DNA from: Phytohabitans houttuyneae
GTDB taxonomy: Bacteria; Actinomycetota; Actinomycetes; Mycobacteriales; Micromonosporaceae
DNA: 64,000 nt
NCBI RefSeq assembly: GCF_011764425.1
Contig: NZ_BLPF01000001.1
Location: 4,331,001-4,395,000 of the forward strand
Direction of reading: 5' to 3'
Shown here: positions 8,055 through 16,515 of the stretch, one piece after another
How the letters are laid out: every line of letters begins with the position of its first letter
How positions within the stretch are numbered: position 1 is the first letter of the stretch
Program-made: the position numbers and the translations under genes
Notes under the pieces: generated by a model
Seen by the model: only the letters and a program-made list of their open reading frames with translations
What the model was told of the DNA's origin: nothing
Databases searched by the model: none

Positions 8055-9071
8055 ATGACTCCGCTCGCCCTCCGGACACCTGCCGATCTGATCACCGCCA
8101 TCCCGTTCCTGCTCGGCTTCCACCCGAGCGACAGCGTCGTCGTCGTGGGGCTCCGCGCCCGCCAAGTGGTCTTCGCCGCCCGGGGTGACCTGGGCGAGCC
8201 GCCCGGCTTCGTGGAGTACGTGACGTCCGTCGTCATGCGCCAGGACATCGACACCGCCGCCGTGATCGGGTTCGGGCCCGACGAGCGCGCCCGCGAGCCG
8301 GTCACCGCCATCCGCGAGGCGCTCGAGCGCCACGGTGTCGGCGTGCTCGACGCGCTGCGCGTGGCCGGCGGGCGCTACTGGTCCTACGCGTGCGTCGGCC
8401 AGGATTGCTGCCCATCGGAGGGCACGGCGTTCGACCCGGTGGCCAGCCGGATCGCCGCTGCCGCCACACACGCCGGGCAGGTGGCACTCCCCGACCGCGC
8501 CGCGCTCGTGGGCCGGATCGCGCCGGTCGGCGGGCTGACCCGCGAGTCGATGCGCCTGGCGACCGATCGTGCCACGGCGCGGCTCGCCACCGTGCTTGCC
8601 GCTCCGCCGCCGGGCGACCTGCTCGGTGGCCGGTCGGTGCGCAGGCTGGGCGTCGCCGCGGTGCGGGATGCCATGCGCCGGCACCGCGACGGCGGCCGCC
8701 TGACCGACGACGAGGTGGCCTGGCTGACCGTGCTGCTCGTGCACCTGCCGGTCCGTGACTTCGCGTGGGAGCGGGTGGGCGCCGAGGAGTGGCAGATGGA
8801 GCTGTGGGTCGACGTGCTGCGCCGCGCCGAGCCACACCTGGTGCCCGCGCCGGCGTGCCTGCTCGCGTTCGCGGCCTGGCGGTGCGGGCAGGGCGCGCTC
8901 GCGCTGGCCGCCGTGGAGCGGGCCAAGCGGTCCGACCCGTCCTACTCGATGGCCCGGCTCCTCGACGACGTGCTGCATCGCGGCATCCCACCGTCCACCT
9001 TGGACTCCTACCCGCTGCCGCGGCACGCCCGGGCCGGCGGCCGCCGCCCGCGCCGCCGGGTCAGGACCTGA
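8055..9071 (+). CDS. DUF4192 domain-containing protein
   Basis: A 338-residue soluble protein of the DUF4192 family found in actinomycetes. It begins with the typical signature LALRTPADLITAIPFLLGFHPSDSVVVVGL. The function of the family is unknown. The ATG at 8055 is chosen because the conserved region begins within five residues of it. Its 3' end overlaps the convergent fdhD gene by 11 bases, so the two may interfere transcriptionally. Confidence 0.85.
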   Translation: MTPLALRTPADLITAIPFLLGFHPSDSVVVVGLRARQVVFAARGDLGEPPGFVEYVTSVVMRQDIDTAAVIGFGPDERAREPVTAIREALERHGVGVLDALRVAGGRYWSYACVGQDCCPSEGTAFDPVASRIAAAATHAGQVALPDRAALVGRIAPVGGLTRESMRLATDRATARLATVLAAPPPGDLLGGRSVRRLGVAAVRDAMRRHRDGGRLTDDEVAWLTVLLVHLPVRDFAWERVGAEEWQMELWVDVLRRAEPHLVPAPACLLAFAAWRCGQGALALAAVERAKRSDPSYSMARLLDDVLHRGIPPSTLDSYPLPRHARAGGRRPRRRVRT

Positions 9072-9921
9072 TCCGGTGGTGCCCCGTGTAGACGTTCATG
9101 GTCTCGCCGCGCAAAAAGCCGACCAGCGTCATGCCCGCCTCGTCGGCAAGGTCGCCGGCGAGTGTGCTGGGTGCGGACACCGCCGCCAGCATCGGCAGCC
9201 CGGCCATCCATGCCTTCTGGGTCAGCTCAAAGCTGGCCCGGCCGGAGACCAGCAGCACGTGACCTCGCAGGGGCAGCCGCTGCTCCCGCGTCGCCCAGCC
9301 GATCAGCTTGTCGACCGCGTTGTGCCGCCCCACGTCCTCGCGGAGCGCGACGAGCTCGCCCGACGGGGTGAAGAGCCCGGCCGCGTGCAGCCCGCCGGTG
9401 CGCTCAAAGACCCGCTGGGCGGCGCGCAGCCGGTCCGGCAGGGCGGCCAGCACCCGGGCGTCCACCGCCATCGGGTCGTCCGCGACGGCAAAGCGCGACC
9501 GTGTGCGGATCGCGTCGATGCTGGCCTTGCCGCACACCCCGCACGAGCTGGTGGTGTAAAAGTTGCGGGCCGGGTCGGTCTCCGGCGGCGGCACGTGGCC
9601 GGCGAGCACCACGTCCACGACGTTGTAGGTGTTGGGCGTCGGCTCCTCATCGGGCGCGGCCGTGCCGGCGCAGAGCTGAGCCGTCACGACGTCGCCGGCC
9701 TCGCGGATCACACCCTCGGTCAGCAGAAAGCCGATGGCCAGGTCGATGTCGTCACCCGGCGTGCGCATCGTGACCGCGAGCGGCCGCCGCCGGGCCGGGC
9801 CGGCCGGACCGACCCTGATTTCCAGCGGCTCCTCGGCGGCCAGCGTGTCCCGCCGCTCCACCGTGCCCTGCCCAGCCGTGTCGATCCTGAGGACCGTGCG
9901 CCGGTCCGTTGCCCTGCCCAT
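9061..9921 (-). CDS. fdhD: Formate dehydrogenase accessory sulfurtransferase FdhD
   Basis: FdhD transfers sulfur from a cysteine desulfurase to the molybdenum cofactor of formate-dehydrogenase-type enzymes, making the sulfurated active cofactor. The 286 residues include the sulfur-shuttling CxxC pair in SSCGVCGK, the block TGGLHAAGLF and the conserved REDVGRHNAVDKLIG and SGRASFELTQKA. The obvious client is the FdhF/YdeP-like enzyme 3 kb downstream. It overlaps the DUF4192 gene tail to tail. Confidence 0.95.
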   Translation of the reverse strand: MGRATDRRTVLRIDTAGQGTVERRDTLAAEEPLEIRVGPAGPARRRPLAVTMRTPGDDIDLAIGFLLTEGVIREAGDVVTAQLCAGTAAPDEEPTPNTYNVVDVVLAGHVPPPETDPARNFYTTSSCGVCGKASIDAIRTRSRFAVADDPMAVDARVLAALPDRLRAAQRVFERTGGLHAAGLFTPSGELVALREDVGRHNAVDKLIGWATREQRLPLRGHVLLVSGRASFELTQKAWMAGLPMLAAVSAPSTLAGDLADEAGMTLVGFLRGETMNVYTGHHRIRS

Positions 9922-10120
9922 GCCTACCCCGCTCCGCCGCTCGGCGCTCGTTCGCCGTCGTGGTCAAGGTTCGTAGCCTCCCGGCTCCCGCTCATCCCCC
10001 AATCTCCCCCGACTCCCCAGTTCGTGCCACCCGTTCGCCGGTGGCCAATCGGTGGCCGACCAGCCTCCGAAGCCCTCCACAGAAGCCGGCCTCACGCCGG
10101 GTCACGAGGGAGGAAACCCG

Positions 10121-11812
10121 ATGGGTTCGAGGAAAGGAACTGCACGGCGGATCTCGGTCACCGCGACCGCGCTCACCGCTGGCCTTGCCGGAGCGGCGCT
10201 GGCGGCGGTCGCCACCGGCATGGTCTCGATAGGCACGTGGGTGCCCGGCAGCGACGACGACACGCGGGCCGAGCTGGCCGGTTCGCGGAGCCGGGCGGGC
10301 GACGGCTACGGCGATCGGGGTGACCTCTTCGTCGTCACCCAGGACAACCGCCTCCACCGCTTCGACAAGCTGGGCAGCGGCCGCCAGGAGCTGAGCGTGG
10401 CGATCACCGGGCTGGCAGCCGGCGAAAGGCTCGTGGGCATCGACACGCGCCCGGCCAACGGCCAGCTGTACGCGGTGGGAAGCACCAGCCGCCTCTACGT
10501 GATCGACCCGGCCACCGGGGCGGCTGCCCAGGTCGGCGCCCCGTTCACGACCGCGCTCGCGGGCAAGCGGTTCGGCGTCGACTTCAATCCGACCGTCGAC
10601 CGGCTGCGCATCGTCAGCGACACCGGGCAAAACCTGCGCATCGACCCGACCACCGGCGCGGTCGCGGGCGTCGACACAGCGCTCAACCGCAGCGGCGTGA
10701 CATCGGCGGCGTATACGAACAGTGTGGCGGGTGCGACGTCCACCGCGCTGTACGACATCGACAGCAGCAAGGACGTGCTCGTGCTGCAGGGCACCAAGCC
10801 GGGCGTGATGCCGGCCGTCTCGCCCAACACCGGCCAGCTCTTCCCGGTCGGCCGGCTGAGCGTCGACGTGCTCGGGCTCGACGGGTTCGACATCGTGGGC
10901 GCGGCAAAGGGTGACATGTTCGACGAGGGTGACTACACCGCGCTGGCCGCCGTGCGGGTCAAGGGCGACGGCGACAACACCCGCCTGGTCCGCGTCGACC
11001 TGCGCACCGGCAAGGCGAGCCCGCGGGGCAAGCTGCCCAAGGGCGTGGTGGGCATCACCGCTTCGGCGGGCGAGGCCACGACCGTGTACGCGACGACGGC
11101 CCGCAACGACCTGGTCCGCTTCGACCGCGACTCGCTGAAGATCCGCTCGCAGCAGGCGATCACCGGGCTCGGTGCCGGTGAAAAGCTGCTCGGCCTCGAC
11201 GTGCGCCCGGCCAACGGCCAGCTGTACGCGCTGGGCAGCACCAACCAGATCTACACGGTCAACCCGCGCACGGCCGCCGCGACCGCGGTGGGCACGCCCT
11301 TCAGCGCGGATGTCTACGGCAGCGCGGTCGGCTTCGACGTCAACCCGGTCGTCGACCGCCTGCGCGTGGTCACCTCGTCCGGGCTCAACCTTCGCCTCGT
11401 GCCCGACACCGGCGCGGTGGCGGCGGTGGACAAGTCCCTGGCGTATGCGGCTGACGACCGCAACGCCGGCACCGGGCCGAAGGTGTCGCTCGCGGCGTAC
11501 ACCAACGGCTTCGCGGGCGCTACGGCCACCACGCTGTTCGACATCGACACCGGCATCGACGTGCTGACCGTGCAGGCTCCGCCGAATGACGGGGTGCTGC
11601 GCACGTCCGGCAAGCTGACGCTCGACGTCGACTCGGTCGGGGGCTTCGACATCGCCCCCGACGGCCAGGCGATTGCGGCGCTGTCGCGCTCCGGCGGCAG
11701 CCGCATCTACGCGATCGACCTTCAGTCCGGCAAAGCACGCCTGATCGGCAAGCTCGGCCGCGGCAGCACGTTGACCGGCCTCGCGGTGGCTCCGCGCGGC
11801 GTCCTGGCATAA
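10121..11812 (+). CDS. Secreted protein with two DUF4394 domains
   Basis: A 563-residue protein with an N-terminal signal or anchor segment (basic start, then about 24 small hydrophobic residues) followed by two tandem DUF4394 units, roughly residues 65-310 and 320-560. The copies share blocks such as GVDFNPTVDRLRIVSDTGQN and GFDVNPVVDRLRVVTSSGLN, and each has the ITGL...GE.L.G.D.RPANGQLYA opening. The sequence looks like a beta-propeller-type repeat fold facing outside the cell (inference). Function unknown. The start is fixed by a strong GGGAGGAAA ribosome site six bases before the ATG. A strong hairpin follows the stop. Confidence 0.85.
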   Translation: MGSRKGTARRISVTATALTAGLAGAALAAVATGMVSIGTWVPGSDDDTRAELAGSRSRAGDGYGDRGDLFVVTQDNRLHRFDKLGSGRQELSVAITGLAAGERLVGIDTRPANGQLYAVGSTSRLYVIDPATGAAAQVGAPFTTALAGKRFGVDFNPTVDRLRIVSDTGQNLRIDPTTGAVAGVDTALNRSGVTSAAYTNSVAGATSTALYDIDSSKDVLVLQGTKPGVMPAVSPNTGQLFPVGRLSVDVLGLDGFDIVGAAKGDMFDEGDYTALAAVRVKGDGDNTRLVRVDLRTGKASPRGKLPKGVVGITASAGEATTVYATTARNDLVRFDRDSLKIRSQQAITGLGAGEKLLGLDVRPANGQLYALGSTNQIYTVNPRTAAATAVGTPFSADVYGSAVGFDVNPVVDRLRVVTSSGLNLRLVPDTGAVAAVDKSLAYAADDRNAGTGPKVSLAAYTNGFAGATATTLFDIDTGIDVLTVQAPPNDGVLRTSGKLTLDVDSVGGFDIAPDGQAIAALSRSGGSRIYAIDLQSGKARLIGKLGRGSTLTGLAVAPRGVLA

Positions 11813-11822
11813 CCCGCACAGA

Positions 11823-11856
11823 CCGCCCCGGTCCTATCGTGGGAGGGCCGGGGCGG
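11823..11856 (+). terminator. Hairpin after the DUF4394 gene
   Basis: Arms CCGCCCCGG and CCGGGGCGG, with a loop of about 16 bases, sit 11 bases past the stop. There is no U-tract, as usual for actinomycete terminators. Confidence 0.6.
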
Positions 11857-11877
11857 GTGCGTGCGCGCACCCCCTGC

Positions 11878-11995
11878 CGTTGATCAGGGACTTCGCGGGC
11901 GGGTCGTCCAGCGCGCCGCTTCCTCCGTCTGCGGTGATCAGGGACTTCGTGGGCGCGTCGTCCGGCGCGCCGCCTCCCAAGGTCCCTGATCAACG
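11878..11995. repeat. GATCAGGG-type intergenic repeat with inverted ends
   Basis: Two direct copies of a 41-base unit (TGATCAGGGACTTCG, then GGGCG and GCGCGCCGC blocks) start near 11879 and 11934. A shorter inverted copy ends at 11995. The outermost 14 bases CGTTGATCAGGGAC (11878-11891) and GTCCCTGATCAACG (11982-11995) are perfect inverted repeats. A related element lies near 60.4 kb. It resembles a dispersed REP-like repeat. Confidence 0.65.
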
Positions 11996-12018
11996 AGGCG
12001 TCGCCGCCACCTGCCGGC

Positions 12019-12024
12019 TACGGT
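12019..12024 (+). promoter_or_regulatory. Leaderless -10 element of mobA
   Basis: TACGGT is separated by seven bases from the GTG start of mobA. Confidence 0.5.
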
Positions 12025-12031
12025 CTGGGGT

Positions 12032-12628
12032 GTGCGGGATTTCGCGGCGATCGTGCTGGCCGGCGGGGCCGGGCGCCGCCTGGGCGGTCCGGCCAAGCCC
12101 GCCCTGCCGGTGGGCGGCCACAGCATGCTCGGCCGGGTGCTGGGCGCTGTGGCGGATGCGGCGCCGGTGGTCGTGGTCGGCAAGGCGCCGGTGGACCTCC
12201 CAGCCACCGTCCGCGCCACACTCGAAGATCCGCCCGGTTCGGGGCCGGTTTCCGCGGTTGCCGCCGGGATGGCCCTGCTCCCCCACGCCGCGGACCATGT
12301 CGCCGTCCTCGCCGCCGACCTGCCGTTCCTGACGCCGCAGGCGATGGGCGACCTCCGCCGGCGGCTCATCGACTCCACAGTGGACGGCGTCCTGTACGTC
12401 GACGCGGACGGGCGCCGCCAGTTCCTCTGCGGCGTTTGGCACGCCGCTCCCCTGCGTGCCGCCCTCGACCGCCTCTCCACGGGGCGCGGGCTGGCGGGCG
12501 CTTCGATGCGCGCGCTTCTCGCCGACCTCGACGTGCGCGAGGTGGCGTGGACGGAGCCCGGCCCGCCGCCGTGGTTTGACTGCGATACCGACGAAGACCT
12601 GCGGCAAGCTGAGGAGTGGGCCCGATGA
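12032..12628 (+). CDS. mobA: Molybdenum cofactor guanylyltransferase MobA-like
   Basis: A 198-residue nucleotidyltransferase that would attach GMP to molybdopterin, giving the MGD cofactor used by DMSO-reductase-family enzymes. The N-terminal nucleotide-binding signature is LAGGAGRRLGGPAKPALPVGG, and the metal-binding aspartate lies in AADLPFL. The GTG start at 12032 is supported by a leaderless TACGGT element seven bases upstream. Its stop overlaps the next start (ATGA), so it is translationally coupled to the DUF6457 gene. The neighbouring molybdoenzyme and fdhD support the assignment. Confidence 0.88.
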   Translation: MRDFAAIVLAGGAGRRLGGPAKPALPVGGHSMLGRVLGAVADAAPVVVVGKAPVDLPATVRATLEDPPGSGPVSAVAAGMALLPHAADHVAVLAADLPFLTPQAMGDLRRRLIDSTVDGVLYVDADGRRQFLCGVWHAAPLRAALDRLSTGRGLAGASMRALLADLDVREVAWTEPGPPPWFDCDTDEDLRQAEEWAR

Positions 12629-12867
12629 ACCTCACCGAATGGACCGCCGCGGCCTGCGCCGAGCTGGGCCTCGACCCGGACGACGCCAACACCAAGCTGG
12701 TGCTCGACCTCGCCCGGGACGTCGCGCACAACGTGGTGCGCCCGGGCGCACCGGTGTCCGCCTACCTGCTGGGCCTCGCCGTCGGGCGTGGTGCCGACCC
12801 GGCCGCCGCCGCGGCGCGCCTCACCGCGCTCGCCGAGCGGGTGGGCGCGGCGGAGCAGCCGGAGTAG
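12625..12867 (+). CDS. Small DUF6457 protein coupled to mobA
   Basis: An 80-residue soluble, mostly helical protein with a DUF6457-like sequence (MNLTEWTAAACAELGL start, LDLARDVAHNVVRPGAPVSAYLLGLAVG core). Such small proteins sit next to mobA or fdhD genes in actinomycetes, suggesting a part in molybdenum cofactor delivery (inference). The ATG at 12625 forms an ATGA overlap with the mobA stop. Its stop is one base from the convergent molybdoenzyme stop. Confidence 0.75.
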   Translation: MNLTEWTAAACAELGLDPDDANTKLVLDLARDVAHNVVRPGAPVSAYLLGLAVGRGADPAAAAARLTALAERVGAAEQPE

Positions 12868-12868
12868 C

Positions 12869-15139
12869 TCAGGTGGCCGGCTCGAGCCGGATGACGATCT
12901 GCTTCGAGGTGGGCGTGTTCGAGCCCTTCGCCGTCGAGTCCAGCGGTACGAGCACGTTCGCCTCGGGGAAGTACGCGGCGGCGCAGCCGCGTGCCGACGG
13001 GTACGCGACCGCGCGGAAGGATTTTGCCCGGCGCTCCACGCCGTCGGTCCACTCGGAGACCATGTCGACCATGTCACCGTCGGCGACGCCCAGGGCGGCG
13101 AGGTCATCCGGGTTGACGAAGACCACGCGGCGGCCGGCGTGCACACCGCGGTAGCGGTCATCCATCCCGTAGATCGTGGTGTTGTACTGGTCGTGGCTTC
13201 GCACGGTCTGCAGCAGCAGCCGGCCCTCCGGCACGCGGATCACCGACACCGGCCCGGCGGTGAAGTGCGCCTTGCCGCTGGCGGTCGGAAACTCCAGCCG
13301 GTCGCGGGGAGGGTGCGGCAGCGTGAAGCCGGCCGGGTCGGACACCTTCGCCTCGAAGTCGTCGAAGCCCGGCACCACCGTGGCGATCACCTCGCGGATC
13401 GCGCGGTAGTCGGTCTCGTACTCGGCCCACGGCACCGGTGACTCCGGCATCAGCGCGCGAGCCAGCCGGCTGACGATCGACACCTCGGAGAGCAGGTCGG
13501 GTGAGGCCGGTGCGAGGCGGCCGCGGGAGGCGTGCACCGACGACATCGAGTCTTCGACGGTCACGAACTGCTCGCCGGACTCCTGCCGGTCGCGCTCGGT
13601 GCGGCCCAGGCAGGGCAGGATCAGGCTCGTCGTGCCGGGCACCACGTGCGAGCGGTTGAGCTTGGTCGAGACGTGGACGGTCAGCGCGCACGAGCGCAGC
13701 GCCGCCTCGGTCACGGCGGTGTCGGGTGTGGCGGACGCGAAGTTACCGCCCAGCGCCATGAAGACGCGCACCTTGCCGTCACGCATGGCGCGGAGCGCGT
13801 CGACCGTGTCGTACCCCCGGCGGGTCGGCATGGGAACGCCGAGCAGGTCGCCGGCGGCGGCCGACCAGGACGGCGGCTCGTGCCAGATGCCCATCGTGCG
13901 GTCGCCCTGCACGTTGGAGTGGCCGCGCACCGGGCAGAGACCGGCGCCCGGCCGGCCGAGCATGCCGCGCAGCAGCTGCACGTTGACGAGTTCGCGGATC
14001 GTGGCGACCGCCTCGCGCTGCTGGGTCAGCCCCATCGCCCAACACACGATCGTCGCGCCGGACGACGCGAACGAGCGGGCCGCCGTCTCGATCTCTTCAC
14101 GCGAAAGGCCCGTCGCCGCCGTGATCTCGTCCCAGTCGAGAGCACCGAGCGCGGTGGCGTACGCGTCGAAGCCGACCGTGTATCGATCCACAAAGGACTT
14201 GTCGACAGTGCCCCACTCGACCAGCAGCGAGCCGATCGCGCGGAAGAGCGCCTGGTCGCCGCCGACCTTGATCTGCAGGAACTGGTCGGCCAGCGGCGTG
14301 CCCTTGCCCACGAGGCCGCGCGGCTTCTGCGGGTTGCGGAAGTTGATGAGCCCGGCCTCGGGCAACGGGTTGATGGCCAGGATCTTCGCGCCGCGCCGCT
14401 TGGACTCTTCGAGCGCGGAGAGCATGCGGGGGTGGTTGGTGCCAGGGTTTTGCCCCACGACCACGATCAGCTCGGCGCGGTGGATGTCGTCGAGCGTCAC
14501 CGACCCCTTGCCGATACCGATCGTGCCGGACAGCGCGACGCCGGACGACTCGTGGCACATGTTGGAGCAGTCGGGCATGTTGTTCGTCCCGTACGCCCGG
14601 GCGAGCAGCTGGTAGAGGAACGCCGCCTCGTTGGAGGTGCGACCTGAGGTGTAGAAGACAGCCTCGTCCGGCTCGGCCCCGCGGAGATGTGCGGCGGTCA
14701 GTGCGAACGCCTCGTCCCACGATATGGGCGTGTAGTGGTCGGCGTCGGGGCGCCGCACCATCGGCGTGGTGAGCCGGCCCTGCTGTCCGAGCCAGTGGTC
14801 GGACCGCTCGGCGAGCTCGGAGATCGGATGTGCGGCGAAGAACTCGGGCGTGATCCGCCTCAGCGTGGCCTCTTCCGCCACCGCCTTGGCACCGTTTTCA
14901 CAGAACTCCGTGTGCGAGCGGGCTCCCGGAACCGGCTCGGGCCAGGCACAGCCGGGGCAGTCGAAGCCACCGGGCTGGTTGATGCGCAGCAGCGTGAGCG
15001 CCGTGCGGCGTACCCCCATCTGGGCCAGCCCCGCCCCCAGCGCGTGGGTGACACCCGGCAGCCCGGCCGCCGTGCGCTTCGGTGTCTCTATCCGCAGGTC
15101 GCGGTCGCCCGCGTCATCGCGGGGCGCCCCTTTCGCCAT
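12869..15139 (-). CDS. FdhF/YdeP-family molybdopterin oxidoreductase
   Basis: A 756-residue DMSO-reductase-superfamily protein of the formate-dehydrogenase-H-like YdeP group. Visible blocks are the N-terminal FDCPGCAWPEP, TSGRTSNEAAFLYQLLARA, NMCHESSGVALSGTIGIGKG, the cofactor-binding region CWAMGLTQQREAVATIRELV and a C-terminal cofactor-binding domain. The group lacks the standard four-cysteine cluster motif of many formate dehydrogenases and its substrate is uncertain; E. coli YdeP is linked to acid resistance. The ATG at 15139 gives the normal family start (MAKGAPRDDAG) and has a TATTGT element six bases upstream. FdhD, MobA and MoaA/MoaD nearby would mature its cofactor. Confidence 0.9.
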   Translation of the reverse strand: MAKGAPRDDAGDRDLRIETPKRTAAGLPGVTHALGAGLAQMGVRRTALTLLRINQPGGFDCPGCAWPEPVPGARSHTEFCENGAKAVAEEATLRRITPEFFAAHPISELAERSDHWLGQQGRLTTPMVRRPDADHYTPISWDEAFALTAAHLRGAEPDEAVFYTSGRTSNEAAFLYQLLARAYGTNNMPDCSNMCHESSGVALSGTIGIGKGSVTLDDIHRAELIVVVGQNPGTNHPRMLSALEESKRRGAKILAINPLPEAGLINFRNPQKPRGLVGKGTPLADQFLQIKVGGDQALFRAIGSLLVEWGTVDKSFVDRYTVGFDAYATALGALDWDEITAATGLSREEIETAARSFASSGATIVCWAMGLTQQREAVATIRELVNVQLLRGMLGRPGAGLCPVRGHSNVQGDRTMGIWHEPPSWSAAAGDLLGVPMPTRRGYDTVDALRAMRDGKVRVFMALGGNFASATPDTAVTEAALRSCALTVHVSTKLNRSHVVPGTTSLILPCLGRTERDRQESGEQFVTVEDSMSSVHASRGRLAPASPDLLSEVSIVSRLARALMPESPVPWAEYETDYRAIREVIATVVPGFDDFEAKVSDPAGFTLPHPPRDRLEFPTASGKAHFTAGPVSVIRVPEGRLLLQTVRSHDQYNTTIYGMDDRYRGVHAGRRVVFVNPDDLAALGVADGDMVDMVSEWTDGVERRAKSFRAVAYPSARGCAAAYFPEANVLVPLDSTAKGSNTPTSKQIVIRLEPAT

Positions 15140-15145
15140 AGCTGC

Positions 15146-15151
15146 ACAATA
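15146..15151 (-). promoter_or_regulatory. Leaderless -10 element of the fdhF-like gene
   Basis: TATTGT lies six bases before the ATG at 15139, arguing against the long upstream in-frame extension. Confidence 0.5.
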
Positions 15152-15230
15152 ACCCCGTACACCATGGATGACCGGTGGCCAGTTGCGCCAGAACCGCTCG
15201 GTAGGGTGTGGCTGACGGACGGAGGCGATC

Positions 15231-16338
15231 ATGACCGAGGACCAGGGCAAAGCCGGCGTAGGCGGCGAGCAGGCCCTCCCCGGGGCCCAGCGAGCGCGGC
15301 GAGCGCAGCCCCGGACACCATCCTGCTCGATGAGCCGACGACGGCAGACCTGCGCTCCAAGGTGACCGAAGCGTGGCGAGAGTTCGCCACCGCGCTGGCG
15401 GCGATGCTCGCCAAGCTGCCCACCGGTGCCAACGTGGAGTTGACCCTCGACCCGACCGCTTCCGGTACGGGCGACGCCGTGTACTCGGTGAACGTCAACG
15501 TCGCGGACGACGGCCGGATCAACGCCTTGGCGGTGGGCAACGCGAGCCTTCCCCCGGGTTCCGGATGGACCGCGCGGCCGTGGCCGACCTCGTGGCGCTC
15601 GGATGGTCGCCGCCCGGCGTGGTCGAGGGCTCCGGTGAGCACTTCGGCCTCCGCTCGACCACGGCAGAGGCTCCCCGCCTGGCCACCACGATCTCCCGGA
15701 CCCTCCGCGACGTGTACGGGGCACCGCACCCCGCGTTCCTCGTCTACCTCGTGCACGACGCCGAGGACGAGCCGCTGCCGGTCGACCCGCTCGGCACCGC
15801 GCGGCCCGAGGCACTCCTCGACGAGGCGGAGGCGGAGCTCGCCGAGCGGGTGGTCCGTGGCGCCGACTCCGACGAGGTGATCGCGCTCGACGAGCAGGTG
15901 CGCATGGTCGTGGCCGCGATGATGAAGAGCGCGCCGGACCAGCTCCAGGTCGACTCCGACGGCGACATCGGCATCCGGGCCGGCTCGGCGATGGTGTTCG
16001 TCCGGGTCCGCGACAACCCGCCGCTGGTCGACGTCTTCTCACCGGTGCTCACCGAGGTCGAGCCGACCGAGCAGCTCTACGTAAAGCTCTCCGAGCTCAC
16101 CAACCGCATGCCGATCGGCCGGCTCTACTGCACCAACGACACGGTGTGGGCGTCGATCCCGGTGTTCGGCCGCAACTTCCAGGCCACCCACCTGATGCTC
16201 GCCGTCCAGGTGATGACCGGTCTGGCCGACGAGCTTGACGACCGGCTGCACGGCGAGTTCGGCGGCAAGCGCTTCTTCGGCGAGGGCGACAAGCCGACCC
16301 GCGAGCAGGACGACCACCGCACCGGCATGTACCTGTGA
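15231..16338 (+). CDS. YbjN-like (T3SS chaperone-fold) protein, frame broken twice
   Basis: If repaired this is a soluble protein of about 369 residues. An ATG at 15231 with a GGAGGCGATC ribosome site reads MTEDQGKAGVGGEQALPG. The frame must shift near the C4G4 run 15278-15285 to reach TILLDEPTTADLRSKVTEAW, and again at the C5 run 15551-15555 to reach MDRAAVADLVALGW. One missing base at each place explains both. The C-terminal half (SDGDIGIRAGSAMVFVRVRD, then LTNRMPIGRLYCTNDTVWAS) resembles the YbjN/CesT-like chaperone fold. Function unknown. It is read divergently from the molybdoenzyme gene and is followed by a very strong terminator. A real pseudogene is possible but less likely, because coding constraint persists throughout. 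Confidence 0.7.
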
Positions 16339-16343
16339 CGCGT

Positions 16344-16381
16344 CACGGCACGCGCCGGCCGCACGGCCGGCGCGTGCCGTG
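16344..16381. terminator. Strong hairpin after the YbjN-like gene
   Basis: A perfect 17-base stem (CACGGCACGCGCCGGCC and its complement) with a GCAC loop begins six bases past the stop. A second short hairpin (GGTGGG / CCCACC, 16456-16473) faces the convergent gene. Confidence 0.85.
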
Positions 16382-16515
16382 GGTTCAGCGTTTCTCCTGC
16401 CGGCACCGATCGTCCTCGGGCTCAGGAGCGCGGTCGCGTGCGGTGCGGGTCGGTAGGTGGGTGACCGCCCACCCCAGGCGCTCGTTGGTGGGATCCGTCC
16501 CCAGCGGTGCTGCCA

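Noticed and set aside
8004-9026. 340-codon frame on the minus strand opposite DUF4192
   Set aside because: No recognisable motif; DUF4192 on the + strand has the family signature.
11857-12031. Possible short coding region before mobA
   Set aside because: The sequence is explained by the GATCAGGG repeat; frames here show no coding signal.
15140-16042. N-terminal extension of the FdhF-like protein
   Set aside because: The extra part is Arg/Pro-rich antisense of the YbjN-like gene, and the family start with a leaderless promoter fits at 15139.
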